Source: Hyphomicrobium denitrificans ATCC 51888 (lineage in GTDB: Bacteria > Pseudomonadota > Alphaproteobacteria > Rhizobiales > Hyphomicrobiaceae). From it: a stretch of DNA of 64,000 nucleotides. The position numbers and the translations under genes were made by a program. The DNA lies in assembly GCF_000143145.1 (NCBI RefSeq), contig NC_014313.1, forward strand, positions 496,001-560,000. Direction: 5' to 3'. Below, piece by piece: positions 42,773-51,678 of the stretch; the stretch's first letter is position 1, and the number at the start of each line of letters is the position of its first letter. Under the pieces are notes generated by a model that saw only the letters and a list, made by a program, of their open reading frames with translations, was not told where the DNA came from and made no database searches.

Positions 42773-44112
42773 TGAGCTATCATAACCCCCAGACCACGCC
42801 GCGGAAATCCTGGACGTTCGACGATTATACGTTGTCGGAAATCCGTCGTGCATCAGCGACCGGCATCTACGACATCCGTGGCGGCGGCTCGAAGCGCCAC
42901 CTGCCGCACTTCGACGACCTCCTGTTCCTCGGTGCGTCGGTTTCGCGTTATCCGCTCGAAGGATACCGTGAGAAATGCTCGACGACGGTTACGCTCGGAA
43001 CGCGCTTCGCGAAGAAGCCGATCGAACTCAAGATCCCGATCACGATCGCGGGCATGAGCTTCGGCGCGCTCTCGGCTAACGCCAAGGAAGCGCTGGGCCG
43101 CGGTGCAAGCATCGCCGGCACGTCGACGACGACGGGCGACGGCGGCATGACGCCGGAAGAACGCGGACAGTCCAAGACGCTCGTCTATCAGTACCTGCCG
43201 TCACGCTACGGCATGAACCCGGACGATCTTCGCAAAGCCGACGCGATCGAAGTTGTTGTCGGTCAGGGCGCGAAGCCCGGCGGCGGCGGCATGCTGCTCG
43301 GCCAGAAGATCTCGGATCGCGTCGCAGAAATGCGCAACCTTCCGAAAGGTATCGACCAGCGCTCGGCTTGCCGTCACCCGGACTGGACGGGACCGGACGA
43401 TCTTGAAATCAAGATCCTCGAGCTGCGCGAAATCACGGATTGGGAAAAGCCGATCTACGTGAAGGTCGGTGGCACGCGCCCCTACTATGACACGGCTCTC
43501 GCGGTCAAAGCCGGCGCCGACGTCATCGTTCTCGATGGCATGCAGGGCGGCACTGCCGCAACGCAGGAAGTCTTCATCGAGCACGTCGGTCTGCCGATCC
43601 TCGCATGTATCCGTCCGGCGGTGCAGGCACTGCAGGATCTCGGTATGCATCGCAAGGTTCAGCTCATCGTTTCGGGCGGAATCAGAAACGGTGCCGACGC
43701 GGCCAAGGCTCTCGCTCTTGGTGCGGACGCGGTTTCGATCGGTATGGCCGCTCTGGTAGCGCTCGGCGATAACGATCCGGCCCTCAACGCCGAGTATGCG
43801 AAGATCGGCACCGAAGCCGGCGCCTACGATGACTGGCACGAGGGCAAGGACCCTGCCGGTATCACGACGCAGGATCCGGAGCTGTCGAAGCTTCTCGATC
43901 CGGTTCGTGCCGGCCGCCGTCTCGCCAACTACCTCAAGGTGATGACCCTCGAGATTCAGACCGTGGCTCGCGCCGCCGGTCACAACAACATTCACAATCT
44001 CGAGCCGGAAGATCTTTGCGCACTGACGATGGAAGCCGCTGCGATGGCACGTGTGCCGCTCGCCGGAACGAACTGGATTCCTGGAGTCAATAATGGGGCG
44101 GGCGGCTTGTAA
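42772..44112 (+). CDS. glxD: Glutamate synthase-like FMN-binding protein, GlxD/MgsC-like
   Basis: 446-residue protein equivalent to the FMN/synthase domain of glutamate synthase. The motifs GMSFGALSANAKEALGRGA, GQGAKPGGGGMLLGQKI, VIVLDGMQGGTAATQEVFIEH and SGGIRNGADAAKALALGADAVSIG are all present. With GlxB and GlxC it would make a glutamate- or N-methylglutamate-forming complex. The ATG overlaps the glxC stop, so translation is coupled. The codon choice here and in gmaS is regular and C-rich, suggesting high expression. Confidence 0.9.
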   Translation: MSYHNPQTTPRKSWTFDDYTLSEIRRASATGIYDIRGGGSKRHLPHFDDLLFLGASVSRYPLEGYREKCSTTVTLGTRFAKKPIELKIPITIAGMSFGALSANAKEALGRGASIAGTSTTTGDGGMTPEERGQSKTLVYQYLPSRYGMNPDDLRKADAIEVVVGQGAKPGGGGMLLGQKISDRVAEMRNLPKGIDQRSACRHPDWTGPDDLEIKILELREITDWEKPIYVKVGGTRPYYDTALAVKAGADVIVLDGMQGGTAATQEVFIEHVGLPILACIRPAVQALQDLGMHRKVQLIVSGGIRNGADAAKALALGADAVSIGMAALVALGDNDPALNAEYAKIGTEAGAYDDWHEGKDPAGITTQDPELSKLLDPVRAGRRLANYLKVMTLEIQTVARAAGHNNIHNLEPEDLCALTMEAAAMARVPLAGTNWIPGVNNGAGGL

Positions 44113-44164
44113 GCCGCCCCTTCTATTTAAATAATACAAACGACAAAAATCACGGGAGTGATAA

Positions 44165-45499
44165 ATGCCTTTAGATCTAGCTCCGAGTGCGCAAGGTCTT
44201 GATCTGGCGACGATCGCGAAAGAACGCGGTATCCGCTATTTCATGATCTCGTTCACCGACCTGTTCGGTTATCAACGCGCTAAACTCGTGCCTGCTTCGG
44301 CGATTGCCGATATGCAGAAGGACGGTGCAGGGTTCGCCGGTTTCGCAACCTGGCTCGACATGACGCCGGCGCATCCCGATCTGTTCGGCGTCCCCGATCC
44401 GACGTCGCTGATCCAGCTCCCGTGGAACCGCGAGATCGGCTGGGTTGCCGCCGACCTCGTCATGGAAGACAAGCCGGTCGCCCAGGCTCCGCGCGTCATC
44501 CTCAAAAAGCTGCGCGAGCAGGCCGCCGCCAAAGGCCTCTACGTCAAGACCGGCGTCGAATGCGAGTTCTTCCTGACCAACTCGGACGGCACGCAGGTGT
44601 CGGACGGCAAGGACAACGCCGCGAAGCCCTGCTACGACCAGCAGGCACTGATGCGCCGTTATGATGTGATCGCCGAAATCTGCGATTACATGCAGGAACT
44701 GAACTGGGGCGCGTACCAGAACGACCACGAAGACGCGAACGGCCAGTTCGAGATGAACTGGAACTTCGACGAGTCCCTGCTCACTGCAGACCGCCACGCG
44801 TTCTTCAAGTTCATGACGCGTGCGATCGCCGAAAAGCACGGCCTTCGCGCCACGTTCATGCCGAAGCCGTTCATGAACCTCACCGGCAACGGTTGCCACG
44901 CGCATATCTCGGTCTGGGATAAGTCGGGCAAGGTCAACGCGTTCTATGACGGTTCCGACGAGATGGGCCTGTCGAAGCAGGGCTATCACTTCCTCGGCGG
45001 CATCATGCGCCACGCGGAAGCTCTCGCAGCCATCACCAACCCGACGATCAACTCGTACAAGCGCATCAACGCGCCGAGAACGGCTTCGGGTGCAACGTGG
45101 GCACCGAACTCGGTCACCTGGACAGGCAACAACCGCACGCACATGGTTCGCGTGCCGGGCAAGGGCCGCTTCGAGATCCGTCTGCCGGACGGCGCCGTGA
45201 ACCCCTACCTGTTGCAGTCGGTCATCATTGCTGCAGGCCTCAGCGGCATCAACAAGTCGGCTGATCCGGGCAAGCGCCAGGACATCGACATGTATCAGGA
45301 CGGTCATCTCGTGAAGGATGCGCCGAAACTGCCGCTCAATCTGCTCGATGCCTTGCGGAACTTCGACAAGGACACGGAGCTCAAGGAAGCACTCGGCATG
45401 GAGTTCTCCGACTCTTACATCAAGATGAAGATGAAAGAGTGGAACTCGTACGTGTCGCATCTCACGCAGTGGGAACGCGACCACACGCTCGACATCTGA
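44165..45499 (+). CDS. gmaS: Glutamine synthetase homologue, GmaS/GlnT type (gamma-glutamylmethylamide synthetase)
   Basis: 444-residue member of the glutamine synthetase superfamily. Visible motifs are VECEFFL, NDHEDANGQFEMNWNFDESLL, NGCHAHISVWD and WTGNNRTHMVRVPG. The length and the EDANGQFE/TGNNRTH stretches match GmaS, which joins methylamine to glutamate. The rhizobial GlnT is close and cannot be excluded. It follows glxBCD after 52 bases with a GGGAG ribosome site. The expected mgdABCD dehydrogenase genes of the N-methylglutamate pathway are not beside it. Confidence 0.8.
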   Translation: MPLDLAPSAQGLDLATIAKERGIRYFMISFTDLFGYQRAKLVPASAIADMQKDGAGFAGFATWLDMTPAHPDLFGVPDPTSLIQLPWNREIGWVAADLVMEDKPVAQAPRVILKKLREQAAAKGLYVKTGVECEFFLTNSDGTQVSDGKDNAAKPCYDQQALMRRYDVIAEICDYMQELNWGAYQNDHEDANGQFEMNWNFDESLLTADRHAFFKFMTRAIAEKHGLRATFMPKPFMNLTGNGCHAHISVWDKSGKVNAFYDGSDEMGLSKQGYHFLGGIMRHAEALAAITNPTINSYKRINAPRTASGATWAPNSVTWTGNNRTHMVRVPGKGRFEIRLPDGAVNPYLLQSVIIAAGLSGINKSADPGKRQDIDMYQDGHLVKDAPKLPLNLLDALRNFDKDTELKEALGMEFSDSYIKMKMKEWNSYVSHLTQWERDHTLDI

Positions 45500-45545
45500 C
45501 GGACGGCGGGGAGGATGCCGAAATTCTCCCCGATCGATCACCTTT

Positions 45546-45578
45546 CGAACTCGCAGACGGAAAACGTCTGCGAGTTCG
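45546..45578 (+). terminator. Hairpin after gmaS, 14-base perfect stem
   Basis: CGAACTCGCAGACG (45546-45559) pairs perfectly with CGTCTGCGAGTTCG (45565-45578) around a GAAAA loop. It lies 47 bases after the gmaS stop, and a weaker GGGGAG/CTCCCC hairpin precedes it. The trailing bases are only moderately T-rich (TGTCGTTT), so it may act as a terminator or an RNA end-protection stem. Confidence 0.7.
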
Positions 45579-45636
45579 TGTCGTTTAGGGGCCCTAATGC
45601 TCGCGCGCATCGAGATGCAGAAGGTGGATTGAGCCG

Positions 45637-46356
45637 ATGAAAATTCTGGTACTGCAGCACGTCGACGTCGAGCATCCCGGAATTTTTCGGGAGTTCTTCA
45701 AAGCCGATGGGTGGACGTGGGACACCGTCGAACTTGATGCCGGAGAGACGGTGCCGGATGTGTCGGCATACGACATGATGGTCGTGATGGGCGGTCCTCA
45801 GGACGTCTGGCAGGAAGACAAATATCCGTGGCTCATTGCCGAGAAAGCCGCGATCCGAAAATTCGTCGTCGATCTCGGCCGGCCGTATCTCGGCATATGC
45901 CTGGGGCACCAGCTTCTCGCTGCCGCGATTGGCGGCGAGGTCGCGCTGGGGAAGACTCCGGAAGTCGGCCTATTGACTGTGAAGCAAACCCAGGCGGGTT
46001 TGAACGATCCTATTTTCCGCGGCATCTCAGACCCGATCGACGTATTGCAATGGCATGGCGCCGAAGTCGTCAGCCTGCCGGACGACGCGCATGTGCTGGC
46101 ATCTTCGGATGCCTGCGCGGTGCAAGCTTTCCGCTATCGCGACAATGCTTATGGCTTCCAATTCCACGTTGAGATCATGGACCAGACGGTAGCGGATTGG
46201 GCGGCGATCCCGATCTATGCGCAGGCCCTCGACGTCGCGCTCGGGAAGGGTGCCGCGGGGAGGCTCAAGTCCGAGGTTGCTGAACGGCTGCCGGCGTTCA
46301 ATCGAACCGCAAAGACGATCTACGACAATTTTAAGAGCGCTCTGCGGCCGGCCTAA
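45637..46356 (+). CDS. Class I glutamine amidotransferase (GuaA N-domain-like)
   Basis: 239-residue protein of the triad amidotransferase family. The nucleophile is in YLGICLGHQLLAAAIGG, and the His/Glu pair is in YGFQFHVEIMDQ. Such stand-alone proteins often hydrolyse gamma-glutamyl amides. It follows the gmaS hairpin on the same strand with AAGGTGG before the ATG. A role in gamma-glutamylmethylamide or gamma-glutamyl compound turnover is an inference from context. Confidence 0.85.
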   Translation: MKILVLQHVDVEHPGIFREFFKADGWTWDTVELDAGETVPDVSAYDMMVVMGGPQDVWQEDKYPWLIAEKAAIRKFVVDLGRPYLGICLGHQLLAAAIGGEVALGKTPEVGLLTVKQTQAGLNDPIFRGISDPIDVLQWHGAEVVSLPDDAHVLASSDACAVQAFRYRDNAYGFQFHVEIMDQTVADWAAIPIYAQALDVALGKGAAGRLKSEVAERLPAFNRTAKTIYDNFKSALRPA

Positions 46357-46776
46357 TCGTGACGCTCGCAAGGCCCTTTGATCGCGTCGCCTTTGCGTTG
46401 CGGTCGTTCGCGACTCGGCCATCGCATTCTTATCGTTCTGGCGGCTGCGCGACGTTGTGCAGTCCTGGCGGCAGAGAATCATCCCCTGCCTTCGATAGGC
46501 AACTCTAAAAGCGCTCGCTCAAAATCGGGAAAAACTTCCCGAATATCCGATGCTGCGTTCCTATAATTCCGTGACTTAGTGATGCTTTCGCCACGACTGT
46601 GTAGGGAAATCCCGATCGGGAAATAATCCTATCCGAGCAAGGATTGACCCACCCCCGAAAAGCTCATTTTCGTAGCTTGTGGCGGTTTTTGGGCTTTACC
46701 GCTGGGGATGTCCGCGTCCCGAACATTTGCCAGTGAAAGGCAAAGGGGGATGCGGGAACATGGGGGAATACGGGAC
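46357..46776. other. Regulatory region upstream of the TonB-dependent receptor
   Basis: This 420-base spacer has no convincing gene. A perfect TATAAT lies at 46562-46567. Two palindromes with the same half-site flank it: TCGGGAAAAACTTCCCGA at 46525-46542 and TCCCGATCGGGA at 46610-46621. The first covers the -35 region, so a repressor or activator binding TCGGGA/TCCCGA half-sites could control the receptor. I see no Fur-like box. Confidence 0.5.
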
Positions 46777-49470
46777 ATGAGGCGTCATCTTTTTGCGTCG
46801 GTAGCGGTCATCGCGTTGTTTGCGGTGTTCGATGGCGTCGCTTCTGCGCAGGCACAGGATGCGGGAGCGACCTCACAAGACCCGCCGGCTGCGGCGGATC
46901 AAGCGCCAGCTGCTGCGCAACAAGCGCCGGTCGACTCCGGGGGCAACCTCCCCGAAGTCAAGGTGATCCAGCAGCAGGCCAAACCGAAGCCGGTGAAGCA
47001 GGCTCAGAAGAAGCCGAAAGTTCAGCCGCAACCTGCGCCTCAGCCTGTGGTCGAAGCAGCGCCGCAAGCTCCGGTGGAAACGTCGACCTCCGAAGTTCCG
47101 CCGTCCAATGTGAAGATGTCGCCGTTCGGGGCGAGCTCAATTCCCGTCGAAAAGGTTCCTGCAGCCGTTTCGCAGGTCACGGCGACCGACTTCAAGCGCG
47201 ATGAGACCGTCATTCCGCAGGAAGCGCTGCAAGCGCGCGTGCCGGGCATCATCGTCGGCGACCTTCAGGGCAACCAGTTCCAGACAAACGTTCAATACCG
47301 CGGCTTCGAAGCCTCGCCCGTCAACGGCGTCGCGCAGGGGCTTGCCGTCTATCAGAACGGCACCCGCATCAACGAAGCCTTCGGCGATACCGTGAACTGG
47401 GATTTCCTGCCGTCGAACGCCATCAACAACATCACGGTGATGAGCGGCAATCCGATCTTCGGTCTCAACGCGCTTGGCGGCGCGATCAATATCGAGATGA
47501 AGGACGGCTTCAACTATCAGGGCGCCGAAGTCGACACGCGCTTCGGTTCGTTCGGACGCAAGCAGGTTTCGACTCAGGCCGGTCAGCAGGTCGGCAACTT
47601 CGGGATCTACGGTGCGTTCGAAGCCATCAATGACGACGGCTTCCGCGATTTCTCCGACGCAGAAGTCCGGCGCGGATATTTGGATCTCGGCTTCAAGAAC
47701 GCCTGGTCGGAATTTCACTTCAATTTCACCGGCGCGGACAACCATGTCGGCGTAACGGCAGCAGCTCCTGAAGAACTGCTTGCAGAACGCGGCTGGGATC
47801 GCACCTTCACGTCGCCGCAGACGTCGGATAATACGCTCCAGCTCTATCAGCTGAACGGTACGGTCAAGGCGACCGACACGCTGTCGATCTCCGGCAACGC
47901 CTACTACCGCAAGTTCAAACAGAAGCATGTCGACGGCAATATCGCCGAGGCTGAGGAGTGCGATAACGCGCCTGGTCTTCTGTGCATTGAAGACGGTTTG
48001 GCATTTGCCAATCCGGCAACTCCGGGCGTCAATCCGGATGGCACAATCAACTTCGATCCGACCGCTCACTACGGCTCGATTGATCGCACGAGCCAGGATG
48101 CCGATAGCTGGGGCATCGCTTTGCAGGCGACCGACAAGTCGCGCCTCTTTGGATATCGCAACCAGTTCACCGTCGGCACGAGCTACGATCATGGCCGCGT
48201 CGGTTACACTGCGAACAGCGAGCTTGGCATCTTCCAGCCGCGCTTCGTCGTCGGCGGGACTGGCATCAAATTCGTCGCGCCGCCGGATGATGACGATTGC
48301 CCGGTGCCTGTCGAGCCAGGAGAGGAATGTGGTTCGGACGATGTTACGCCGCGTAACCTTACGACGACCAACGACTACTTCGGCGCGTACTTCCTCAATA
48401 CGACGGATCTGACGGATCGTCTGGCTCTGACGGTCGGCGGCCGCTTCAACTACGCGCAGATCAAGATCAAGAACAACACGGACAGTGAAGAACTCGAAGC
48501 GCTGAACGGCACCAACACGTACAACCGCTTCAATCCGATGGCTGGTTTGACCTATCAGCTTGCTCCGGGCCTCTCGCTCTATGGCGGCTACTCGGAGGCC
48601 AACCGTGCTCCGACGCCGGCCGAGATTGCGTGTTCCGATCCCGCGCTTCCGTGCATCATCGAAAGCTTCCTGACCGCCGACCCGCCGCTCAAGCAAGTCG
48701 TCTCACGGACGGTTGAACTCGGAATCCGTGGTGAGCAAGGACTCGGCTGGACCGGTGACCGCCTCAACTGGAGCCTCGGCGTTTTCCGCACGCTCAACAC
48801 CGACGACATCCTGAGCGTCGCGGATGCCACATCGAATGGCCGCGGCTACTTCCTGAATGCCGGCGATACGCTGCGGCAGGGCGTCGAGGCGAGCGTCGAG
48901 TACCGGTCGCGCCGGCTCTATGCCTACGCCAACTACACTTATCTCGATGCGACATTCAGGGACTCGATCCAGTTGTCGTCGCCTGACAATCCGCATGCGG
49001 TGGTATGCGATGGCGCCGAGGATCCTCTGGACGATGACGCACCGCATTGCGTCAACGTGCGTCCCGGCGATACCCTGCCGGGCACGCCGCGGCATCGCTT
49101 CAAGGTCGGCTTCGACTATTGGCTGACACAGAAGTGGAAGTTCGGTTCGGACCTCGTTGCTCTGAGCAGCCAGTTCTTCACCGGCGACGAAGGCAACCAG
49201 GATAGCCCGCTGCCGGGGTTTGCGAGACTTAATCTCCATACCTCGTACGATATAACGGATAACATCCAGATCTACGGCCTGTTCGAGAACGTCTTCGATC
49301 GCCGCTACGGACTCTATGGCACCTACTACAACGCCGAGCTTGCCAATGTGGGCGGCGCTGCAGACACCCCGCCGATCGAGTTCGAAGAGCCGGACGAGGG
49401 TGGGCGTCAACGCTCGATTACACCTGCCATACCGTTCGCTGCCTACGGCGGCGTGAAGGTGAAGTTCTAA
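46777..49470 (+). CDS. TonB-dependent outer-membrane receptor
   Basis: 897-residue receptor with a signal peptide (MRRHLFASVAVIALFAVFDGVASA), a Pro/Gln/Lys-rich linker of about 80 residues, a plug domain (VQYRGFEASPVNGVAQGLAVYQNGTRINEAFGDTVNWD, SGNPIFGLNALGGAINIE) and a 22-strand-type barrel ending in AYGGVKVKF, an aromatic C-terminus. A TonB-box-like LPEVKVI lies after the signal. Several loops hold paired cysteines beside acidic runs. The frame is open to 46708, but ATG 46777 gives the signal peptide. Substrate unknown: siderophore, metal complex and B12 are all possible. Confidence 0.88.
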   Translation: MRRHLFASVAVIALFAVFDGVASAQAQDAGATSQDPPAAADQAPAAAQQAPVDSGGNLPEVKVIQQQAKPKPVKQAQKKPKVQPQPAPQPVVEAAPQAPVETSTSEVPPSNVKMSPFGASSIPVEKVPAAVSQVTATDFKRDETVIPQEALQARVPGIIVGDLQGNQFQTNVQYRGFEASPVNGVAQGLAVYQNGTRINEAFGDTVNWDFLPSNAINNITVMSGNPIFGLNALGGAINIEMKDGFNYQGAEVDTRFGSFGRKQVSTQAGQQVGNFGIYGAFEAINDDGFRDFSDAEVRRGYLDLGFKNAWSEFHFNFTGADNHVGVTAAAPEELLAERGWDRTFTSPQTSDNTLQLYQLNGTVKATDTLSISGNAYYRKFKQKHVDGNIAEAEECDNAPGLLCIEDGLAFANPATPGVNPDGTINFDPTAHYGSIDRTSQDADSWGIALQATDKSRLFGYRNQFTVGTSYDHGRVGYTANSELGIFQPRFVVGGTGIKFVAPPDDDDCPVPVEPGEECGSDDVTPRNLTTTNDYFGAYFLNTTDLTDRLALTVGGRFNYAQIKIKNNTDSEELEALNGTNTYNRFNPMAGLTYQLAPGLSLYGGYSEANRAPTPAEIACSDPALPCIIESFLTADPPLKQVVSRTVELGIRGEQGLGWTGDRLNWSLGVFRTLNTDDILSVADATSNGRGYFLNAGDTLRQGVEASVEYRSRRLYAYANYTYLDATFRDSIQLSSPDNPHAVVCDGAEDPLDDDAPHCVNVRPGDTLPGTPRHRFKVGFDYWLTQKWKFGSDLVALSSQFFTGDEGNQDSPLPGFARLNLHTSYDITDNIQIYGLFENVFDRRYGLYGTYYNAELANVGGAADTPPIEFEEPDEGGRQRSITPAIPFAAYGGVKVKF

Positions 49471-49498
49471 ACCTCTCGAGCTTCTTCCCGTGCTGAGG

Positions 49499-49533
49499 AA
49501 ACGGCGGACTTCGGTCCGCCGTTTTCTTTTTTG
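49499..49533 (+). terminator. Rho-independent terminator after the receptor
   Basis: ACGGCGGAC (49501-49509), a TTCG loop and GTCCGCCGT (49514-49522) form a 9-base perfect stem flanked by AA and followed by TTTCTTTTTT. It lies about 30 bases after the receptor stop. Confidence 0.92.
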
Positions 49534-49662
49534 GGGGTGGTTAGAGGGTGTGGCTCGTCAAGTTTCCGCCGAGCTTATTGCGGTGGAGCTGCATGTGTCA
49601 TAATGCGGGCTCAGTCCTATTGTGGCGTTCCCCATCGTTTCAGCCGGCAAGAAGATTTCAGC

Positions 49663-50760
49663 ATGTCCAGCACCGACCTCGCGAGCGTGGGAGATCATTT
49701 CATCGTCGGATTGCGTCCGACGACGTCGCTCGATCCTGCAGATCGCGCGCTGCTTCGCGATCTGAAGCCGGCGGGGGTCATTCTCTATAAAAGCAATTTC
49801 TGCCACGACCTGCCTTATGAGGCGTGGCTCGCCAACCACGCCAAGCTCGTCAGTGACGTTCGGGAAGTGACCGGACGGGAGCGTCTGTTCATCGCCATCG
49901 ATCATGAAGGCGGCCGGGTTTGCCGGACGCCTGCGCCGATCACGAGGTACACGTATGCGCGTGCCTGGGGCGAAGACGCGGGCGCGGTCGGTGCCGCGAT
50001 GGGAGCCGAACTCGCGTCGTTGGGCATCAATCTCAGTTTCGCACCCGTCCTCGACGTCGACAGCAATCCGAAAAATCCGGTGATCGGAGCGCGGTCGTTC
50101 GATACGACCGTCGAAGGCGTAATTGCAAAGGCGCTTACCTTCGCCAAGGCGATGGAAGGCCAAGGCGTGCGCGCGTGCGGCAAGCATTTTCCTGGTCACG
50201 GCGATACGCAGGTCGATTCGCATCTCGAGCTGCCGGTGATCGACGCCACTGTCGATGAACTTCGTCGACGAGAGTTGCAGCCCTTCGCGGCGGCGATCGA
50301 TGCGGGCATCGGCATGATCATGACATCGCACATTCTGTTCCGGGCCATCGATCCGGATTGGCCGGCGACCTTGTCGCGCAAGATCACGCACGGCCTGTTG
50401 CGCGAGGAGATGGGTTTCGACGGCGTCATCGTGTCGGACGATGTCAGCATGCGCGCCGTCAGCCGTCTGTTCGACAATCCCGACATGGCCGTCAATTTCA
50501 TGGCGGCCGGTAATGACATGCTCATGATCTGCGCGCACTGGGGAGATACGGAGCGTGCGCGGCCGTTGGCGGAACGCGTGATAGACGCGCGCCGCTCCGG
50601 AGCGCTCAGTAGCGCGGATCTCGATCGTTCGAAAGCGCGCGTCGATCGGATGCTCGCGACGACGTCGCAGAATTCCGTCGCTCGTCTTTCTGAGGATGTT
50701 CTTCGCGCTCACGCAAAAGCGGGCGCGTTATTTTCGGATGCGACTGTGGAAGTCATCTAG
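49663..50760 (+). CDS. nagZ: NagZ-like GH3 beta-N-acetylhexosaminidase
   Basis: 365-residue family-3 glycoside hydrolase. The NagZ signature KHFPGHGDTQVDSH includes the catalytic His on the loop, and the nucleophile Asp is in VIVSDDVSMRA. FIAIDHEGGRV and FAPVLDVDSNPKNPVIGARSF are further family stretches. It removes GlcNAc from peptidoglycan fragments in the cytoplasm. ATG 49663 gives the usual N-terminus. The frame is open to 49531, but that part is Cys-rich and unlikely. Monocistronic by position. Confidence 0.93.
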   Translation: MSSTDLASVGDHFIVGLRPTTSLDPADRALLRDLKPAGVILYKSNFCHDLPYEAWLANHAKLVSDVREVTGRERLFIAIDHEGGRVCRTPAPITRYTYARAWGEDAGAVGAAMGAELASLGINLSFAPVLDVDSNPKNPVIGARSFDTTVEGVIAKALTFAKAMEGQGVRACGKHFPGHGDTQVDSHLELPVIDATVDELRRRELQPFAAAIDAGIGMIMTSHILFRAIDPDWPATLSRKITHGLLREEMGFDGVIVSDDVSMRAVSRLFDNPDMAVNFMAAGNDMLMICAHWGDTERARPLAERVIDARRSGALSSADLDRSKARVDRMLATTSQNSVARLSEDVLRAHAKAGALFSDATVEVI

Positions 50761-50934
50761 AGCGCGCCGCTGCCTGCGCGGTTGTGCAAATTCGCTCGTT
50801 TTTATGCGCTAATTCGACGACGTGGGTGCGGACGGGAGATTTCCTTCTGCCGATATATTTCTTGCGCTCAGCGGTCAATTTCGACATAGCGAGCTGGGGT
50901 TTCGAAGTCAGCCATTGTCTTGGCAGAGGAAGAA

Positions 50935-51678
50935 ATGACAGCAGAAAAGAAAGACGTTCTTCAACCGGTCGATGATACCGCGCGACGGCTCGGCAAAACG
51001 CTGATCCGCACGGCGCGGCAGGCGGCGTTAGGAACAATCGATCCCGTCGATGGCTCTCCGTTCGTGTCGCGCGTCAGTCTCGCGACGGCGATGGACGGCT
51101 CTCCGGTCTTTCTCATCTCCCGCTTGTCCGGGCATTTCAACAATCTGGAAAAAGATGGACGCTGCTCGCTGCTGGTCGGCGAACCGGGCAAGGGCGATCC
51201 GCTTGCGCACGCGCGCATCACGCTGATCGGTACGGCGGCAATCGTGCCGGCGGGAAGCGAGCGCGATAACATTCGCCGGCGCTATCTCAGCCGCCATCCG
51301 AAGTCTTCGCTCTATGCGGATTTCCCGGATTTTGCGTTCTGGAAGTTCAAGATTGTGCGCGCGTCGCTCAACGGCGGCTTCGGCAAGGCGTTCGCGCCGA
51401 AGGTCAGCGATCTTACGACGCCGCTTGAAGGCGTCGAGGGTCTCGCAGACATGGAGGAAGGCGCGGTCTCGCATATGAATTCCGATCATGCGGATGCCGT
51501 CGAGAAGTATGCCAAGCAGGTGGGTGCGAAGAATTCCGGATGGAAGCTCGCGGCTCTCGATCCGGAGGGACTCGATCTCACGTCTGGGGACGACGTCGCG
51601 CGTTTGTGGTTCGACGCGCCGTTGCAGTCGGCACAGGATCTGAGACCGGTTCTGGTTGCGCTCGCGAAGAAGGCGTGA
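50935..51678 (+). CDS. HugZ-like heme-utilization/FMN-binding split-barrel protein with DUF2470
   Basis: 247-residue protein with an N-terminal pyridoxamine 5'-phosphate oxidase-like split barrel (AALGTIDPVDGSPFVSRVSLATAMDGSPVFLISRLSGHFNNLEKDG region) and a C-terminal DUF2470 domain (AVSHMNSDHADAVEKYAKQVG), where the histidines can bind heme. This pairing is typical of HugZ-type heme-degrading proteins. ATG 50935 after AGAGGA is chosen over TTG 50920. Its end overlaps the opposing AlkA-like gene by 101 bases. Confidence 0.85.
   Translation: MTAEKKDVLQPVDDTARRLGKTLIRTARQAALGTIDPVDGSPFVSRVSLATAMDGSPVFLISRLSGHFNNLEKDGRCSLLVGEPGKGDPLAHARITLIGTAAIVPAGSERDNIRRRYLSRHPKSSLYADFPDFAFWKFKIVRASLNGGFGKAFAPKVSDLTTPLEGVEGLADMEEGAVSHMNSDHADAVEKYAKQVGAKNSGWKLAALDPEGLDLTSGDDVARLWFDAPLQSAQDLRPVLVALAKKA

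Noticed and set aside
44177..45610. 477-residue open frame on the minus strand
   Set aside because: Antisense to gmaS, and it runs over the hairpin after gmaS. The Arg/Val/His-rich composition is non-coding.
47137..48696. 519-residue open frame on the minus strand
   Set aside because: Antisense to the TonB-dependent receptor, whose plug and barrel are well supported.
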